A DNA stretch of 9,868 bases from the NCBI GenBank assembly GCA_031276615.1, contig JAISND010000010.1, positions 1 through 9,868 on the forward strand, given 5' to 3'. The notes under the pieces were generated by a model, which was not told the origin of the DNA, did no database searches, and saw only the letters and a list, made by a program, of their open reading frames with translations. The translations under genes and the position numbers were made by a program. Source of the stretch: Treponema sp. (lineage in GTDB: Bacteria; Spirochaetota; Spirochaetia; Treponematales; Breznakiellaceae). Shown one piece after another: positions 6,905-9,868 of this stretch; within the stretch, counting starts at the first letter, position 1; every line of letters begins with the position of its first letter.

Positions 6905-7678
6905 ATGCTCTGTGACGCCCACTGCCATCCTTTTGATCTTGAGCGGATCTTTCCCGGCGCGGAAGAAGAACGGCGCAGGCTGGGTATCTTCTGCGCGGCA
7001 AGCGCCGCGGACCCCGGGGAGTTCGAATACAACGAAGGGCTTGCCGCCGCCGGCCCGCCGCTTTTGTGCTGTTACGCCGTGCATCCCCAGCTTCCGGCCG
7101 CGCGCGGAAATTGCAGCGAAAGTCTGGACGCGCTGGACGCGCTTGCGCGGGCGGGGCGGCTTGACGCCGTGGGGGAAACCGGCTTTGATCTTTACAACGC
7201 CGCCTTCCGCCTGACCGAAAAGCTGCAGGATGAGCTTTTTACCCTGCACCTCGAGACAGCCCTGCGTTACGGGCTTCCCCTGGTGCTCCACGTGCGGCGC
7301 GCCATGCACAAGGTCTTCGCCCGCGCCGCGGACCTTAAAAAGTGCCGGGCGCTGATCTTCCATTCCTGGCCGGGTACGGCCGGCGAGGGGGAAGCCCTGC
7401 TCCGCCGGGGCATCAACGCGTTTTTCTCTTTCGGAACGGCCATCCTGCTCAACCACCGTGAGGCGATACGCTGCTGCGCCGCCTTTCCCGCGGAGCGTGT
7501 CCTCAGCGAGACCGATGCCCCCTTTCAGGCCCTGCGGGGAAGGGCCTGTTCAACCTGGGGGGATCTGCCCGCGGTACTCGGGGCAATGGCGGAGCTGCGG
7601 GGCGGCGCGAAACCGGCGGAGCTTGAAGGGCAAATCGAAAAAAATTTCCGCGGGGCTTTTTGCGGCGGGAAGGACTGA
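6905..7678 (+). CDS. TatD-family metal-dependent hydrolase (putative DNase)
   Basis: A 257-residue protein of the TatD/amidohydrolase TIM-barrel family, the usual length. The metal ligands appear in order: DAHCH (His6, His8), YAVHP (His60), VGETGFD (Glu91), LVLHV (His129), IFHSWPG (His153) and SETDAP (Asp204). Family members are two-metal phosphoesterases, several with 3'-5' exonuclease or DNase activity, and are cytoplasmic; this one has no signal peptide. The start is set by the N-terminal DxHxH motif and by an in-frame TGA at 6899. No strong ribosome binding site precedes it. The protein is rich in cysteine (11 residues). The gene is divergent from asnS and convergent with the TPR gene. 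Family assignment is firm, but which TatD subgroup (TatD, YcfH or YjjV-like) cannot be told from here. Confidence 0.92.
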   Translation: MLCDAHCHPFDLERIFPGAEEERRRLGIFCAASAADPGEFEYNEGLAAAGPPLLCCYAVHPQLPAARGNCSESLDALDALARAGRLDAVGETGFDLYNAAFRLTEKLQDELFTLHLETALRYGLPLVLHVRRAMHKVFARAADLKKCRALIFHSWPGTAGEGEALLRRGINAFFSFGTAILLNHREAIRCCAAFPAERVLSETDAPFQALRGRACSTWGDLPAVLGAMAELRGGAKPAELEGQIEKNFRGAFCGGKD

Positions 7679-7746
7679 CAGGGGGGCCGCCAAAACACCG
7701 GTTCAATACGTTTTACCCCGGCGATTCCTGCCGCCCGGCATTTGAA

Positions 7747-7767
7747 CGGAGTTGTTCGGAAACTCCG
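7747..7767. terminator. 7-bp hairpin in the convergent gap between the TatD and TPR genes
   Basis: cggagtt (7747-7753) pairs exactly with aactccg (7761-7767) around the 7-base loop gttcgga. It lies 69 bases past the TatD stop and just after the TPR gene stop on the other strand. Neither side has a T-run, so it would be a weak or factor-assisted terminator; it may equally be a dispersed repeat. I see nothing else in 7679-7783. Confidence 0.35.
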
Positions 7768-7783
7768 GGTTCTTCCGTAACAC

Positions 7784-9865
7784 CTAACGCAAAGTCCGCA
7801 GCAGGGCCCGCAGTTCCGGATTGGCCGCCGTTTCCGGAGGCGGCTTGCCGTCTTTTTCCGCCCGGAGGATGACCTCGTCGCCGGCCTCGATACGATCAAA
7901 GAAACCGTTACGCGCCAGGGTTCCGGCGGCGACTTCCTCGCCGGCGCTTTCTATGGTAATTTTTCCGGCAAGATCATCGTCCGTATAGACAAGGCCGATG
8001 CCCTCGTTGAGCGTCTGGGGCCTGCCCTTCCTGACCAGATCGTAGACCGCTTCCGCCTTTACCCCGTCCGCCCTGCCCTTGTCGATGAGGCCCTGGTTCT
8101 GCCTGCGCACCAGAAGCCTGCCCCGGAAGGGAAGAGCGCCGGCAAGCTGTTCCGCAATTCCCCGCACGGCGTTCCGCAGCCGGTCCTGGCCGGTACGGTA
8201 GGAGGAAAAAACACCCGCGGGGGAACCGGTCCTGCCTACAAAGAGTTCCCCCCGGAGAGAAATATCCCGTTCGTTCTCCGCGGCCGACACAACAAGAAAA
8301 TAATCCGCGCCGGCCTCACGGGCCGAACGGAAGGCCAGGGAAAAGGAAGGCTGCCTGAGTTCAAGGTCCATGGGGGCGATGTTGCGGTCATGCACCAGCA
8401 GCTCCTTCATATAGGAAGAAGCGACAGCCCCGGCGTCGGCATGGTAAAAGCTCGACTGTCCGGCGAGGGAAAAAACCGCTATTTTCCAGTGGCGTTCCGT
8501 AACGTCCACGGGGTTCACCTGCCAGCGCCGGAACAGGGCGTCCGAAAGAAGCGCATCGTAGGTTTCCTCCGCATCGTTGATGCTTCTGTCGCCGATGCCG
8601 AGATCCTGGAGGAAGCGGAGTTCCTCCAGGTAACGCGCGGGGTAACCCTGCAGCCGGAGGAGTTCCGCGTAATCCCGCCTGTCGGCGGCGTAGGGGTTAA
8701 GGCGGAGACCGCGGCGGAATTCAAAGAGGGCCTGCCCGACAAGATTGCGTGAGCGGAAATCGCGCGCCCGGCTGAAATGCCACGCGGCCCAGCGCCCGCG
8801 CCGGGGATCTTCAAGACCGGTGGCGGAGACAAGAACATCCTCAAGGCTGGTACGGATAAATTCATCGTCCCCGTTAATGGCCAGGGCGTTTGAAAACACC
8901 GTAAGGGCGTCGTCCTGCCGGTTCATCATGACACAGGCAAGTCCCTTAAGGTACCAGGCGCCCATGTCCTCCCTGTCGGCCATGATGCACTGATCGGCAA
9001 GGCGCACGGCTTCTTCGTACTGTCCGGCGCGGTAACGGAGACTTGCGAGGAGCGAACGCGCGGGCCCGTAGCCGGGCCTGAAGTAAAGCGCCTGTTCCGC
9101 ATAAGGGATGGCCTCGTAAACCCTGCCGCTCTGGGCGTTGATATAGGCCGCGTAATAGAAAACCCGGTAGTCGTCCGGGTGCTGCGCCAGCGCGCGCCCG
9201 ATGCAGGCAAGGGAAGTTTCCCTGTCGCCCAGGGAACCGGCGACCAGCGCCAGGGAGATGAGGAGCCGCCGGTCGTCGGGGTAACGCCGGGAAGCCTCGC
9301 GGTAACGGAGCAGGGCTTCCGCCTGACGCCCCCTGGCGATGTCAAGTTCCCCCGCGGCAAAGAGGGCTTCCCGGTTGTAGGGTTCCCTGGCGAGTACGCC
9401 GGAAATAACCTCCGCCGCCGCGTCGAGGCGTCCCAGCGCGATGAGGATGGAGGCTTCAAGGTTTGCCGCCTCCGTGCTGCCCCTGGCCAGTGCCCGCGCC
9501 TTCCTCACCCAGAGCAGGGCCTCGTCGAATTCGCCGAGGCCGTAGTAACACCCGGCGAGGGCGGCGCTTGCCTCCGCGTGGGAGGGATTGAGCCTGAGAC
9601 ACTCGATAAGGGCTTCGGAGGCGGAGTACCAGTCCTCAAGGTCCATGAAGGAACGCCCGCGCTCGTAGTAATCCGAAGCCCCGGGGGCGCTCTGGGCGGC
9701 TAGGCCGGCGGCGGGGAGCAGCAGAAGCGCCGAAAAAAAGGCAGCCGTGAATCCGCGGTAAAAACAGTTTCTGTATTCCGGAATACGCGCGCCCGGCCGC
9801 CCTTCCGGGGCGGAAAACAGCGCGCCCGATTCCCCATATCCAAAATCCGAATTTTCAATTTCCAA
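7784..9865 (-). CDS. Exported tetratricopeptide-repeat protein with CsgG/FlgT-like C-terminal region; start unresolved
   Basis: About 693 residues are open to the window edge. The only standard in-frame start before the export signal is a TTG at 9865, so the true start is either that TTG or beyond the window. Residues 38-57 are a hydrophobic export segment ending LAA, likely cleaved near 57. Residues about 64-345 form a run of TPR units (for example YYERGRSFMDLEDWYSASEA at 66-85 and AGQYEEAVRLADQCI near 280-294), with a further unit at about 363-410. Residues about 460-580 (KIAVFSL, then an alpha/beta region with ADYFLVVSA) resemble the CsgG/TolB-N-like fold, and about 580-668 (GRLLVRRQNQGLIDKGRADG, AGDEVIL) resemble the small beta domain of FlgT-like proteins. 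TPRs bind protein partners, so a periplasmic assembly or scaffold role is likely. I do not recognise a named gene. The domain calls beyond TPR are by eye and tentative. Confidence 0.8.
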   Translation of the reverse strand: MEIENSDFGYGESGALFSAPEGRPGARIPEYRNCFYRGFTAAFFSALLLLPAAGLAAQSAPGASDYYERGRSFMDLEDWYSASEALIECLRLNPSHAEASAALAGCYYGLGEFDEALLWVRKARALARGSTEAANLEASILIALGRLDAAAEVISGVLAREPYNREALFAAGELDIARGRQAEALLRYREASRRYPDDRRLLISLALVAGSLGDRETSLACIGRALAQHPDDYRVFYYAAYINAQSGRVYEAIPYAEQALYFRPGYGPARSLLASLRYRAGQYEEAVRLADQCIMADREDMGAWYLKGLACVMMNRQDDALTVFSNALAINGDDEFIRTSLEDVLVSATGLEDPRRGRWAAWHFSRARDFRSRNLVGQALFEFRRGLRLNPYAADRRDYAELLRLQGYPARYLEELRFLQDLGIGDRSINDAEETYDALLSDALFRRWQVNPVDVTERHWKIAVFSLAGQSSFYHADAGAVASSYMKELLVHDRNIAPMDLELRQPSFSLAFRSAREAGADYFLVVSAAENERDISLRGELFVGRTGSPAGVFSSYRTGQDRLRNAVRGIAEQLAGALPFRGRLLVRRQNQGLIDKGRADGVKAEAVYDLVRKGRPQTLNEGIGLVYTDDDLAGKITIESAGEEVAAGTLARNGFFDRIEAGDEVILRAEKDGKPPPETAANPELRALLRTLR
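9773..9786. other. Perfect 14-base palindrome near the start of the TPR gene
   Basis: gtattccggaatac is its own reverse complement. It lies between the AT-rich beginning of the open frame and the export signal of the TPR protein. If translation began later than it appears, this would be an operator-like position; if the gene starts at or beyond 9865 it is simply coding. A palindrome of this length can arise by chance in a 10-kb window only rarely, but function is not shown. Confidence 0.3.
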
Positions 9866-9868
9866 TTT

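Noticed and set aside
6852..7001. 50-residue N-terminal extension of asnS from an ATG at 7001
   Set aside because: It lies antisense to the TatD coding sequence and does not resemble AsnRS. The ATG at 6851 gives the normal family length and N-terminus.
6893..7456. Open frame of 187 codons on the minus strand across the TatD gene
   Set aside because: It is antisense to a clearly conserved TatD frame, with no family resemblance and no ribosome binding site seen.
8926..9459. Open frame of 177 codons overlapping the TPR gene on the same strand
   Set aside because: The product is rich in Ser, Arg, Pro and Thr, as out-of-frame translation of GC-rich sequence typically is, while the TPR frame shows real repeats.

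Overview
The window is a GC-rich bacterial chromosome segment carrying five genes, with short intergenic gaps (11 to about 115 bases) and no RNA genes, CRISPR array, transposase or integrase that I can see. The gene set and the periplasmic TPR protein would fit a high-GC spirochaete, for example a Treponema-like organism. That placement is an inference from general style only. No marker in the window settles it.

Layout. (1) 2-2083, plus strand: the 3' part of a gene whose product is a beta-propeller-like region followed by a NodB/polysaccharide-deacetylase-like domain. The residues that normally bind metal and catalyse deacetylation are mostly replaced in that domain. (2) 2084-2198: a convergent intergenic gap with a perfect 12-bp hairpin and a pair of near-identical 15-base repeats. 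(3) 2199-4007, minus strand: a solitary OLD-family ATPase/TOPRIM nuclease-like gene. It is visibly AT-richer than everything around it and has its own perfect -10 box; it looks like horizontally acquired defence cargo. (4) 4117-5391 and 5403-6851, minus strand: asnS followed 11 bases later by a D-alanyl-D-alanine carboxypeptidase gene, a probable two-gene operon. (5) 6852-6904: a 53-base divergent gap with one symmetrical -10 element that could serve asnS on one strand and the TatD gene on the other. (6) 6905-7678, plus strand: a TatD-family metal-dependent hydrolase. (7) 7679-7783: a convergent gap with a 7-bp hairpin. (8) 7784 to about 9865, minus strand: an exported TPR protein with C-terminal domains resembling the CsgG/FlgT type of envelope protein; its start is not resolved within the window.

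Function together. asnS (translation) and the carboxypeptidase (peptidoglycan trimming) are linked by transcription rather than pathway. The propeller/NodB protein, the carboxypeptidase and the TPR protein are all plausibly envelope-associated. The OLD-like gene fits neither theme and is the best candidate for an accessory system: a single-gene, class 1-like OLD ATPase/nuclease placed downstream of the asnS operon, with no helicase, reverse transcriptase or toxin partner next to it. The second most interesting feature is the catalytically degraded deacetylase domain fused to a propeller.
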